This document shows, one piece after another, positions 25,969 through 34,109 of a DNA stretch of 58,575 nt. The notes under the pieces are model-generated. The model was not told the origin of the DNA. It saw only the letters and a list, made by a program, of their open reading frames with translations, and did no database searches. This DNA is from an uncultured Campylobacter sp. Its GTDB lineage: Bacteria; Campylobacterota; Campylobacteria; Campylobacterales; Campylobacteraceae. Location of the stretch: NCBI GenBank assembly GCA_934718785.1, contig CAKVAF010000012.1, positions 1 through 58,575 of the forward strand, given 5' to 3'. The translations under genes and the position numbers were made by a program. The number at the start of each line of letters is the position of its first letter. Position 1 is the first letter of the stretch.

Positions 25969-26649
25969 ATGAATACACAAGAGATTTTAAAAGCATTTAA
26001 CGCGCGTTATGCGTGCAAACTCTTTGACGCAAACAAAGAAATAAGCGCAAATGATTTTCGCGTCATCCTTGAAGCAGGGCGCTTGAGTCCTTGTAGCTTT
26101 GGCTTTGAGCCTTGGAAATTTGTGGTTTTAGAAAACAAAACGGCGAGTCAAAAGGCACTCCGTGCTAAGCTTCATCCACTTTGCTGGGGTGGGCAAAGAA
26201 GCCTTGAGGGTGCGAGTCATTATTTGATTATTTTAGCGCGCAAAAAGGCGGATTTGCTCGTGCAAAGTGCTTACATACAGGATATGATGAAAAATGTGCA
26301 AGCTCTACCTGAAAATGTTGTAAAGATTAAAAGTGGATTTTATAGCACCTTTTTAAAGCAGTTTGAGCTAGAAAATGAGCGTGAGTTTTTTGACTGGGCG
26401 TGCAAGCAAAGCTACATCGCACTTGGCAATATGATGAGCGTGGCGGCATTTTTGGGTGCTGATTCTTGTGCAGTTGAGGGCTTTGATATGCGCGCAGTCG
26501 ATGAGCTTTTAGTGCGTGAAAATATCTTTGAAAGCGCTCATTTTGGCGTGGCTGTGATGGCTGGCTTTGGTTATCGTGGGGCTGATAAACACGCACAAGA
26601 TACTAAAAAACGTCGTAGTTTTGATGAAGTGGTGGAGTTTATCAAATGA
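25969..26649 (+). CDS. RdxA-like oxygen-insensitive NAD(P)H nitroreductase
   Basis: 226 aa FMN enzyme. The N-terminus FNARYACKLFDANKEISANDF aligns with H. pylori RdxA (ERHSCKMFDS), including the unusual Cys that marks RdxA; LSPCSFGFEPWKFVVLE is the FMN loop (SPxSxxxQPW), and SVAAFLGADSCAVEGFD is the C-terminal core. RdxA reduces metronidazole in Helicobacter, and the C. jejuni homologue is Cj1066. AAAGGATAAAA precedes the ATG. It overlaps the next reading frame by ATGA. Possible regulation from the palindrome at 25881. Confidence 0.87.
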   Translation: MNTQEILKAFNARYACKLFDANKEISANDFRVILEAGRLSPCSFGFEPWKFVVLENKTASQKALRAKLHPLCWGGQRSLEGASHYLIILARKKADLLVQSAYIQDMMKNVQALPENVVKIKSGFYSTFLKQFELENEREFFDWACKQSYIALGNMMSVAAFLGADSCAVEGFDMRAVDELLVRENIFESAHFGVAVMAGFGYRGADKHAQDTKKRRSFDEVVEFIK

Positions 26650-26915
26650 TTTTTGTTTTGGCTAAAGTCTTTTTAAAGCCTTTAAGCGCGGATGAGTTTA
26701 TCAAAATCGCCCATCATTTAATAGAAAAAAGCAGAGTAGAAAAGGGCTGCTTGAGCTATGATTTAGCCCGGTTGGATGAAAACACGCTTTATTTTATCGA
26801 GTCGTGAGCGAGTAAAAAGGACTTAGAAGAGCATTTTAAAGTGGTAAATGAAAAATTTAAGCCACTTTTAAGCAAAGAAAGCAAAGTGCAAATTTTGGAA
26901 AAAATCTCTTATTAA
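26646..26915 (+). pseudogene. Antibiotic biosynthesis monooxygenase (ABM) family, TGA at a conserved Trp
   Basis: Overlaps the nitroreductase stop (ATGA). The frame encodes about 89 residues of the YgiN-like ABM fold: MIFVLAKVFLKPLSADEF, RVEKGCLSYDLARLDENTLYF, then IES-TGA-ASKKDLEEHF, and on to EKISY. Family members have Trp at the interrupted position (E-x-W-x-S..LxxH), so a single TGG to TGA change explains the break (TGA at 26805-26807). Quinol monooxygenases of this family often pair with quinone or nitro reductases, which fits the neighbour. Standard code makes this a pseudogene, although everything after the stop is intact. Confidence 0.82.
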
Positions 26916-26937
26916 GAATGTAAAATTTGTTGAGCTC

Positions 26938-26973
26938 AATCAAATTGTATTGCAAATTTTAATCAATTTGATT
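26938..26973 (+). terminator. Inverted repeat after the nitroreductase unit
   Basis: AATCAAATTG and CAATTTGATT (26938-26947, 26964-26973) form a 10-bp AT-rich stem followed by TTACTAT. A plausible weak terminator between this unit and the convergent phosphoesterase gene. Confidence 0.5.
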
Positions 26974-27014
26974 TTACTATCTTAAACTGCAATGCTTTTA
27001 ATGCTGAATTGATT

Positions 27015-28277
27015 TTATGAGTTGCTTAAATTTTTAGAGCTCAATTCTATCAAAACGATTTCACTTGGAGCCAAAAAGCGAATGGCTGGACCCCAAAAGC
27101 CTGCGCCGCTGCTGACATAAAGCTTTGAGCCATATTTTAGCTCATAAAGTCCGTGCAAAAAGCCCTGCTGTAAATAAACGAGCGCACCAAAAGGAAAGAC
27201 CTGCCCCCCGTGCGTGTGTCCGCTTAAGATCAAATCAAATTTGCTCAAATCATACAAATTCGCCGTTTTTGGCTGATGAGAAAGCAAAATACTAGGCTTA
27301 TTTGGACTTAAGTTTTTTTGCGTTTGCTCTAAATCAGGGATGAAATTGACATCGCCACTAAGTCCTAGCCCGCTTAAACCCGTGCTTTTAGCTGAATTTT
27401 CTAGGCTTGAGAGCTCTTGCTCGGTGTCATTTTCATTTCTTATTTTATCTCCTTCATTTACGAAGCGAAGCCCGGCTAAATCCGCCAAACCACCGATATT
27501 TAAAGGTCCTATATCCACGCTTTCATTAATGAGAATATTTAAATTTGTCTTTTCTTTTAAAAGCTTTAAAACCCCGTCTAAGCCCCTATAATACTCGTGA
27601 TTTCCCAGCGAATAAAAAGTGCCATATTTGCTCTCAATTTTATTTAAATCGCCGATGTAATGCTCTAATTCAGCAGGCTTTGTATCGACTAAATCGCCCA
27701 CAATGACGACAACATCAGGCTTTAGCGCGTTTATTTTAGTAATGAGACCTTTTAAAAAGCGCTCGTGCAAGTTTTTGCCCAAATGCACATCGCTGATCAT
27801 TACAAGCCTTAGATTTTCCTTAAGATTTTTTAAATTTAGCTTTAGAGTTTTGACATCTGGGATAAAATTTGCATTGCCCCAGCCCCTTAAAATAAGCCCT
27901 AAGCCAAAGATTAAAAGGCTAAAGTTAAACAAAAGCTTGATACTGACGCGACGCTTTTCATCAAATTTCACATTCACAGCATTTTGCGCCCATTTTTTAA
28001 TGAGAAATTCTAAAATATCCTTAAAAAGCGTGAGAAAAAAGAAAAAATAAGTCGGCGCAAAAGTATGCGAAAGCCCTATGTATATAGGATTTGCGAAGCG
28101 ATCATCAGCACGAAAAAGCAAAAAGCTAAACTGCGCGGCAAAAAGGATCAAAACCACACTGAAAACAACGCGCCTATGAGCCTTTAAAAAAGGTATATGC
28201 ATAAACAAACGCTTATAAATATAGACATTTGCCAAGCCAAAAATCAAAGTAAAAATCAAAGAAACAACTAAAAACAT
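27015..28277 (-). CDS. Membrane-anchored calcineurin-like metallophosphoesterase (YaeI-like)
   Basis: 420 aa. Four or five transmembrane helices occupy residues 1 to about 135; the catalytic domain follows. The dimetal motifs are complete: SDVHLG, GDLVDTK, GNHEYY, LLSHQPK and SGHTHGGQ. Such proteins act on phospholipid-linked or nucleotide substrates (YaeI, UDP-diacylglucosamine-type), but the substrate here is unknown. An insert of about 45 residues rich in Glu/Ser/Asn lies between GLADLAGLRF and SILLSHQP. It is divergent from gltX, matching Cj0846 in C. jejuni. Confidence 0.88.
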   Translation of the reverse strand: MFLVVSLIFTLIFGLANVYIYKRLFMHIPFLKAHRRVVFSVVLILFAAQFSFLLFRADDRFANPIYIGLSHTFAPTYFFFFLTLFKDILEFLIKKWAQNAVNVKFDEKRRVSIKLLFNFSLLIFGLGLILRGWGNANFIPDVKTLKLNLKNLKENLRLVMISDVHLGKNLHERFLKGLITKINALKPDVVVIVGDLVDTKPAELEHYIGDLNKIESKYGTFYSLGNHEYYRGLDGVLKLLKEKTNLNILINESVDIGPLNIGGLADLAGLRFVNEGDKIRNENDTEQELSSLENSAKSTGLSGLGLSGDVNFIPDLEQTQKNLSPNKPSILLSHQPKTANLYDLSKFDLILSGHTHGGQVFPFGALVYLQQGFLHGLYELKYGSKLYVSSGAGFWGPAIRFLAPSEIVLIELSSKNLSNS

Positions 28278-28374
28278 AGCTCGATTTTAGCATTTTTGCA
28301 TAAATGAAGCATAAATTTAAAGACAAATTAACCTTTTTAGGCTAAAATTAGGGCTTTAAAACAAAGGAATTTCA

Positions 28375-29721
28375 ATGTATAGATTTGCGCCCTCGCCAAC
28401 AGGAGATATGCACATAGGCAATTTGCGAGCAGCTATTTTTAATTATATTTGTGCAAGGCAAAATAAAGAAGATTTTATTTTACGCATTGAAGATACAGAT
28501 ACGGCGAGAAATATAGCGGGCAAAGAAGAAGAGATTAAAGAAATTTTAAGGCTTTTTGACATTTCTTGGCAGCATTTTTATGTGCAAAGTGAGAATTTAA
28601 ATTTACACAGGAAAATGGCTTTAAAATTAGTCGCAGAAAAAAAGGCCTTTGCTTGCTTTTGCACCTCCGAAGAACTAGAAGCTAAAAAAGAAGCTGCGCT
28701 AAAGGCTAAAAAAGCTTACCGCTACGACGGAACTTGTGAGCATTTAAGCGATGAAGAGGTGCTAAATAATGACAAGCCCTTTGTGATACGTCTTAAAAAG
28801 CCCACGCACGAGATGAAATTTACAGATTTAATCAAAGGTGAGCTTAAATTTGAGCCTGAAAATATCGATAGTTTTGTGATTATGCGAGCAGATAAAACGC
28901 CAACTTATAATTTTGCTTGCGCAGTTGATGATATGCTAGAGGGCGTTACTTGCATTATAAGAGGCGAGGATCATGTCTCAAACACGCCAAAGCAAGAGCA
29001 TATTCGCGTAAGTCTTGGCTACACGCAAAAAATGATTTATGCGCATTTGCCTATAATCTTAAATGAAGAGGGTGTGAAAATGAGCAAGCGCGAGGCACAC
29101 TCGAGCGTGAAGTGGCTTTTAGATGAGGGCATTTTGCCAGCTGCGATTGCAAATTATCTTATAGTGCTTGGAAATAAAACGCCGCGCGAGATTTTCAGCC
29201 TTGAAGAAAACCTTGAGTTTTTTGATATTAAAAAAGTTGCAAAAGCTCCTGCACGCTTTGATTTAAAAAAGCTTTTGCAAATCAATAGAGAGCATATTAA
29301 AAGGCTTGATGATGAGAATTTGTGCGAAATTTTACATTTTGATAAATACGATTTAAGCCTTGATTTGAAAAAAGCTTTTGCAAATTTAGCTAAATTTTAC
29401 ACCCAAGAAGCCAGCACTATTAAGGAGCTTAGGGCTAAGTTTGATTTGATTTTTGATGTGAAATTAAAGCTAAGTTTGAATGAATTTAAAGAATTTAAGG
29501 ATGAAATTACTAAACTCAGCGACGTTTTAATGAGCCTTGATTGTGCAAACTTAGACTACGAGGGCTTCAAAAACGCTTTGATACAAAAAACGAATTTAAA
29601 GGGAAAAAGCTTTTTTATGCCGCTTAGAATTTTATTAATGGGAAGCTTGCACGGACCTGAGATGAGCGAGTTTTACGCTGTTTTCAAGCCCTTTTTAAAG
29701 GAGAAAAAATGGAGCTTTTAG
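28375..29721 (+). CDS. gltX: Glutamyl-tRNA synthetase
   Basis: 448 aa class I synthetase. HIGH-type motif is [18 protein letters not shown], and the KMSKS-type loop is [14 protein letters not shown] zinc-knuckle remnant [12 protein letters not shown] lies in between. Epsilonproteobacteria carry two GltX paralogues, one charging tRNA-Glu and one tRNA-Gln; the copy cannot be assigned with certainty from sequence alone. AAAGGAATTTCA precedes the ATG. The end overlaps yggT by 13 bases, starting a plus-strand run with yggT and slt. Confidence 0.95.
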   Translation: MYRFAPSPTGDMHIGNLRAAIFNYICARQNKEDFILRIEDTDTARNIAGKEEEIKEILRLFDISWQHFYVQSENLNLHRKMALKLVAEKKAFACFCTSEELEAKKEAALKAKKAYRYDGTCEHLSDEEVLNNDKPFVIRLKKPTHEMKFTDLIKGELKFEPENIDSFVIMRADKTPTYNFACAVDDMLEGVTCIIRGEDHVSNTPKQEHIRVSLGYTQKMIYAHLPIILNEEGVKMSKREAHSSVKWLLDEGILPAAIANYLIVLGNKTPREIFSLEENLEFFDIKKVAKAPARFDLKKLLQINREHIKRLDDENLCEILHFDKYDLSLDLKKAFANLAKFYTQEASTIKELRAKFDLIFDVKLKLSLNEFKEFKDEITKLSDVLMSLDCANLDYEGFKNALIQKTNLKGKSFFMPLRILLMGSLHGPEMSEFYAVFKPFLKEKKWSF

Positions 29722-29993
29722 GCACTTCAATTTTTGTTTCTATCATCAGCGTGATACAAATACTGCTGAGTACTTATATGTGGATCATCATTATCGCATC
29801 CCTTATTTCTTGGGTCAATCCTGATCCTTATAATCCTATCGTGCAAATCCTTTACAAGCTCGCAGCCCCAGCTTACAGGCTCATTAGCTTTATCCCTACG
29901 CGTATAGGTGCTATTGATTTAGCCCCTTTAGTCATTATTATCATCTTGCAGTTTTTAAATATCTTGCTGGGTAACTTAGCAGCAAGGTTGTAG
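29709..29993 (+). CDS. YggT family membrane protein
   Basis: 94 aa, two hydrophobic segments separated by the family motif [26 protein letters not shown]. YggT proteins are small inner-membrane proteins linked with cell division or osmotic tolerance; the biochemical role is not established. ATG lies inside the end of gltX after AAGGAGAAAAA. One base separates its stop from the slt start, so the three genes are translated together. Confidence 0.9.
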   Translation: MELLGTSIFVSIISVIQILLSTYMWIIIIASLISWVNPDPYNPIVQILYKLAAPAYRLISFIPTRIGAIDLAPLVIIIILQFLNILLGNLAARL

Positions 29994-29994
29994 T

Positions 29995-31596
29995 ATGAAA
30001 AGATTTTTTTTAATTTTTGCCCTTATTTTAAGCATTTTAAATGCCACACCTTACAGCCTTGAAGAGCTTAAGAAAAAGGATAATTCTTTAGCAAAAGATT
30101 ATTATATTTGGCGTTTGTTTGAAGAAAATAAAATTTCAAAAAAAGAAGCACAGTCGCTTAGAGCTCAAATTTTTCGCTACGCAGGTAAGATTAAAAAAGA
30201 GCTTGAAAAATATGTACCACCTCGAGCCTTTGTGGATTCTAAATATGCAAAATGCTTTAATTACACAGCTAAAAACATACTTGATGCAAATGCTACTTGT
30301 CAAAATTACCGCCTTAATTCTTTAGCCTTTATTTCAAGCTTAAGCCCTCAAACACGCACAAAATTAGCAGCTAAATTTGAAAATAATAAGGATTTAAAAA
30401 GCCTTCTTTTAGCCTTTAATGAAAAAACTCCTTTACAAAGCGTCATAAAAACATCAAATTCTAGCTATTTTTTTAAGGTTTATGATTATTTTAAAAAGCC
30501 CGATTTAAGCCTTGAGTCAGCTTTTTTAGACAAAATCGCAGTTAAAAAAGAGTTTAAGAATTTTGCTAGAAATATCATTATTAACAAAACTCATCCTAAA
30601 TTAAGGGCTTCATTTTTAAATATTTCACCTCTTGCAGTAAGCGATGACAGCGCCTTTTACTTGGGGCTTAACGCACTTTTATTTGATAAAGAAAGTAGGG
30701 CGCTTTTATTTTTCAACTCAGCCTACAATAGCTTTGAAAATGCGAATTTAAAGGACAATGCTCTTTTTTGGATTTATCAAATTTCAAAAGCGGATACAGA
30801 TTTAAACACTTTAGCAAAAAGTAAGAATATAAATATTTACAGCCTTTATGCAAAGGAGCTTAAAAATGAGCCTTTGCCTGAGATTACGACGCCAAAATTA
30901 AGGGATAAAAAAATAAATTATGATATGAAAGATCCCTTTTTATGGCAAAGCCTTTCTAAAAAAATTCAAAAGTCCTCAAACGAGCAGCTAAAGGCTCTAG
31001 CAAAGGACTTTGAAAGCGTACAAACTATAAATATTTATGCTTATATAATGGAAAAAGCGGATAAATTTAGAAAAAATTATTTTATAATGCCTTATTTTGA
31101 GTATTTAAAAGATTATGATAAAAAGCGTCAAGCTCTCATTTTAGCCCTAGCTAGACAAGAAAGCCGCTTTATACCTAGTGCTATTTCAACTTCTTATGCG
31201 CTTGGAATGATGCAGTTTATGCCCTTTGTGGCAAATCACATTGCTTTTAAAGAAATGAAACTGGACAAATTTGATCCTGATGAGATGTTTGATCCTAAAA
31301 CGGCGTATTTTTTTGCTAATCATCATTTAAATTATTTAGAAAAAGAAGTAAAAAATGTGGTTTTTATATCTTATGCTTATAATGGTGGTATAGGCTTTAC
31401 AAAAAGAATGCTTGCAAGAGAAGATATGTTTAAAAAAGGTAAATTTGAGCCTTTTTTATCTATGGAATTTGTACCTTATCAAGAAAGTCGCAACTATGCA
31501 AAATACGTGCTTGCTAATTATATTGTGTATCTAAATTTATTGAACGGTAATACAAAGATTTTGAGTATTTTTGAAAGCTTAATTGCTGACAAATAG
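29995..31596 (+). CDS. slt: Soluble lytic murein transglycosylase
   Basis: 533 aa. Cleaves the MurNAc-GlcNAc bond with 1,6-anhydro ends in the periplasm. A signal peptide covers the first 18 or so residues (FFLIFALILSILNA). A long alpha-superhelical region follows, then the catalytic domain from about residue 375: ALARQESRFIPSAISTSYALG (catalytic Glu in QES), MMQFMP and AYNGGIGFTKR. Matches Cj0843. Its last 83 bases overlap the end of the convergent lipoprotein gene. Confidence 0.93.
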   Translation: MKRFFLIFALILSILNATPYSLEELKKKDNSLAKDYYIWRLFEENKISKKEAQSLRAQIFRYAGKIKKELEKYVPPRAFVDSKYAKCFNYTAKNILDANATCQNYRLNSLAFISSLSPQTRTKLAAKFENNKDLKSLLLAFNEKTPLQSVIKTSNSSYFFKVYDYFKKPDLSLESAFLDKIAVKKEFKNFARNIIINKTHPKLRASFLNISPLAVSDDSAFYLGLNALLFDKESRALLFFNSAYNSFENANLKDNALFWIYQISKADTDLNTLAKSKNINIYSLYAKELKNEPLPEITTPKLRDKKINYDMKDPFLWQSLSKKIQKSSNEQLKALAKDFESVQTINIYAYIMEKADKFRKNYFIMPYFEYLKDYDKKRQALILALARQESRFIPSAISTSYALGMMQFMPFVANHIAFKEMKLDKFDPDEMFDPKTAYFFANHHLNYLEKEVKNVVFISYAYNGGIGFTKRMLAREDMFKKGKFEPFLSMEFVPYQESRNYAKYVLANYIVYLNLLNGNTKILSIFESLIADK

Positions 31597-31999
31597 CTTT
31601 TAAACAAAGCTCCAGCCTTAAAGTGCCTTGCTTTTGTAAAGGAATTTCAAGGCTAAATTCCTTGCTAAATTCGTTTTTAACGGCGTATTTTAAAAGCTCA
31701 TCATACTTAGAAAGCTCTTTTATAATAGGCTTTTGTCCGTCAATATTAAAAGAAATATCCTTTAAAATAGCATCCCTTGGGCTCACACTCATTAAAAAAA
31801 GCTCTTTATCAAGCTCTTTTTCAAGTAAAGCATTGATATAAGTGAATACAAAAACTAAATTTGGCTCATTTTTAAAATAAATTTTTTTAGTTTGCATTAG
31901 CGCTGAAGCAGCGACTAAATCGATATTTGATGTCCTTTTAGAACAAGAGCTTAAAAATAAAATTTGAAAAATCATTAAAAAAAATACAATAAATTTCAT
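31514..31999 (-). CDS. Small lipoprotein of unknown function
   Basis: 161 aa. Signal peptide MKFIVFFLMIFQILFLSSC with lipobox LSSC and acylated Cys19. The mature part is charged and ends in a basic, Tyr-rich tail; no domain recognised. It occupies the Cj0842 position between slt and mobB. The last 27 codons are read from the strand opposite the slt C-terminus, so the two transcripts must form duplex at their 3' ends if not terminated. TTTAGGA precedes the start. Confidence 0.8.
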   Translation of the reverse strand: MKFIVFFLMIFQILFLSSCSKRTSNIDLVAASALMQTKKIYFKNEPNLVFVFTYINALLEKELDKELFLMSVSPRDAILKDISFNIDGQKPIIKELSKYDELLKYAVKNEFSKEFSLEIPLQKQGTLRLELCLKAICQQLSFQKYSKSLYYRSINLDTQYN

Positions 32000-32095
32000 A
32001 AAAATCCTAAATTTTTCTCATAATTATAAGCCTTTTAAACTCTATTTTTGCTTTAAAATACTATAATTTTACAAAAATTTTAAAAAGGTGCGATT

Positions 32096-32575
32096 TTGCT
32101 TAGGCTTGCTTTTGCTTTTAGTGGTCCTTCAAACTCAGGAAAAACCACACTTATTGAAAAGCTGGCAAAAGTTTTTCAAGCTCAGGGCTTAAAGGTTGTG
32201 ATTTTAAAGCACGATCCGGCCAACAAGGCTAAATTTGATACGCCGGGCAAGGATAGCTTTAAATTTTTTCAAAGCGGGGCGGATACCATCGTGCTAAGCC
32301 CTACGCAGACGAGCTTTTTTAAACATGGCGAGCTGAGTTTAGAAGAGTGTTTTAAGCTGGCAAACGCTTTTGATATTTTTTTAGTCGAAGGGCTTAAAAG
32401 CCTTGATTTGCCAAGGCTAAGCGTGTTTTGTGGTGCGCTTGATGAGAGCTATTTTGACTTTTCTTTAGGCATTGCAAGTTATGAAAAGCCTAAGGTTCAG
32501 GGCTTAAAATGGCTTTTTTTAGACGATATAGAACAAATTGCTAAATTCGTGTTAGAGAATGCGAAAAAGGTTTAA
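32096..32575 (+). CDS. mobB: Molybdopterin-guanine dinucleotide adapter MobB
   Basis: 159 aa GTP-binding protein that aids delivery of molybdenum cofactor to enzymes. P-loop GPSNSGKTTLIEKL; the family stretch VVILKHDPANKAKFDTPGKDSFKFFQSGADTIVLSP; and DIFLVEGLKSLDLPRL (the EGxK motif). TTG start at 32096 after AAAAAGG. TATAAT at about 32061 is a likely promoter. Followed by fbp after a 63-base gap, as in C. jejuni. Confidence 0.92.
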   Translation: MLRLAFAFSGPSNSGKTTLIEKLAKVFQAQGLKVVILKHDPANKAKFDTPGKDSFKFFQSGADTIVLSPTQTSFFKHGELSLEECFKLANAFDIFLVEGLKSLDLPRLSVFCGALDESYFDFSLGIASYEKPKVQGLKWLFLDDIEQIAKFVLENAKKV

Positions 32576-32638
32576 AATACTAAATTTAGTTTGTTTTAGG
32601 CTAAAAATTTGGCGCAGTTTTACAAGTTAAGGATAAAA

Positions 32639-33478
32639 ATGAAAGATATTATAACTCATATCAAAAAAGCGGTTTTAGCCATTTCAAAGGAGCTGAAATT
32701 CCCTGATACTAGTTATTCAAAAGAGCATAATCAAAGTGGGGATACCCAGCTAAAACTAGACATAAAAAGCGATATTTTAATCACTGAGATTTTAAGACAA
32801 TGCCCTAAAATTAAGACGTTAATCAGCGAGGAAAAAGAAAGCGCGCTCAACTTAAACAAAGAAGCACCTTTTATCGTAGCTTATGATCCACTTGATGGCT
32901 CATCACTTGTGGATGTAAATTTCGCTGTGGGCTCGATATTTGGGGTGTATGAAAAAGAAGCTAAGGCTTCAAATTTAAAGGCTGCTATTTATAGCATTTA
33001 TGGACCGCGCCTAGAACTCGTCGTTTGCACAGATGAAGCCCCTAAACTCTACCGCCTAAATGAAAAAGAAGAATTTGAGTATATCAAGGATTTAAATTTA
33101 GAGCAAAAAGGCAAAATCAACGCCACAGGCGGCACGCAAAAAAACTGGAGCAAAGAGCATAAAGCCTTTATTCAAAGCCTTTTTGATGAGGGATATCGCT
33201 TAAGATATTCTGGGGCTATGGTGAGTGATTTGCATCAAATTTTATGCAAAGGTGGCGGGCTTTTTAGCTATCCAGCCACAAGCGACGCGCCTAAGGGAAA
33301 ACTCAGGCTTTTGTTTGAAGTTTTTCCTTTTGCTTTTATTTTTCAAAAAGTAGGGGGCTTAGCAAGCGATGGCAAAAAGGCGCTTTTAGAGCTTGAGTGT
33401 GAGAGCTTGCACGCGACAAGCCCTTGCTTTTTTGGCTCAAAATACGAGATAGAAAAATTACAAGATTTTAGGGGCTAA
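32639..33478 (+). CDS. fbp: Fructose-1,6-bisphosphatase, class I
   Basis: 279 aa. Hydrolyses fructose-1,6-bisphosphate in gluconeogenesis, essential in an organism that lacks 6-phosphofructokinase and grows on amino and organic acids. Motifs: LISEEKE, metal loop [43 protein letters not shown] and [20 protein letters not shown]. Start moved to 32639 (ATG after AAGGATAAAA), removing ten residues of the open frame. One base separates it from the next small gene. Confidence 0.96.
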   Translation: MKDIITHIKKAVLAISKELKFPDTSYSKEHNQSGDTQLKLDIKSDILITEILRQCPKIKTLISEEKESALNLNKEAPFIVAYDPLDGSSLVDVNFAVGSIFGVYEKEAKASNLKAAIYSIYGPRLELVVCTDEAPKLYRLNEKEEFEYIKDLNLEQKGKINATGGTQKNWSKEHKAFIQSLFDEGYRLRYSGAMVSDLHQILCKGGGLFSYPATSDAPKGKLRLLFEVFPFAFIFQKVGGLASDGKKALLELECESLHATSPCFFGSKYEIEKLQDFRG

Positions 33479-33479
33479 G

Positions 33480-33680
33480 ATGAGCGAAAAAATGAAAGAT
33501 AAATACGAACTCGCTCTTGATGAGCAAATCCTTAAAATCAAAGCTTGTCAAGCGGATAAAGGCACTTTTTCGTGCTTTAAATGCGATGCTTTGTTTGACT
33601 GTGCGCTTAGAAAAGCTTATGTGAACGCAGTTTATAATAGTATGTCGAAGGGTAAAAGTGAAGGGGGATTTGATTTTTAG
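33480..33680 (+). CDS. Small four-cysteine protein between fbp and metG
   Basis: 66 aa. Cys spacing in KACQADKGTFSCFKCDALFDCALR suggests a zinc- or Fe-S-binding knuckle. ATG starts one base after the fbp stop with TTTTAGGGG as the ribosome site, so it is co-translated. Same place as Cj0839 in C. jejuni. Function unknown. Hairpin copy B starts 16 bases after its stop. Confidence 0.82.
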   Translation: MSEKMKDKYELALDEQILKIKACQADKGTFSCFKCDALFDCALRKAYVNAVYNSMSKGKSEGGFDF

Positions 33681-33696
33681 AGATTTTTGAGTTTTT

Positions 33697-33820
33697 AAGG
33701 CTTAGTTTTTGGCGATAAATGGGCGAGTTTAAAAAAATCTCACTGCGGCAGATTTCATCATCTAGCCTTGTGAGATTTTTTCTGCACAGCGCCCATTTCT
33801 CATTCAAAATCTTTAGCCTT
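33697..33820 (+). repeat. GGCAG/CTAGCC hairpin repeat, copy B (best paired)
   Basis: 124 nt. AAGGCT/AGCCTT closes the stem; TTTTG faces CAAAA; AAATGGGCG faces CGCCCATTT perfectly; AAAAAATCTCAC faces GTGAGATTTTTT perfectly; tip GGCAGAT-loop-ATCTAGCC. GGGTTTTTTG follows, so this copy could also terminate transcription. Downstream, 33837-33935 holds two degenerate REP arms and 34042-34056 a run of 15 A; no gene lies in 33681-34109. Confidence 0.85.
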
Positions 33821-34109
33821 GGGTTTTTTGTAATTTATCATTGCAAGCGCAGCGAAGCAATCTAGATGATTAATTTTTAAAGATTGCCACGACAAAACAG
33901 TAAGAGAAATTCAAGTTCGCGCAATGTCGCCGAAAAATGGGGCTTAAATTTAAACAAAAAAAGTTCTTTATTTTGAGATGATTTTAAGGCTTGTGAAGCA
34001 TTTTTAAAGCTTGTGCTAGATAAATAAATCTGTCAAAGCGCAAAAAAAAAAAAAAATGCAAACTCCCTTAAAAACACTCAAAAGAAAAACTTTAAGATAA
34101 AGGAAAAAA

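Noticed and set aside
26805..26807. UGA recoded as Trp or selenocysteine
   Set aside because: Campylobacter uses the standard code, TGG is the expected codon at a Trp site, and no SECIS-like hairpin was evident; a point mutation is simpler.
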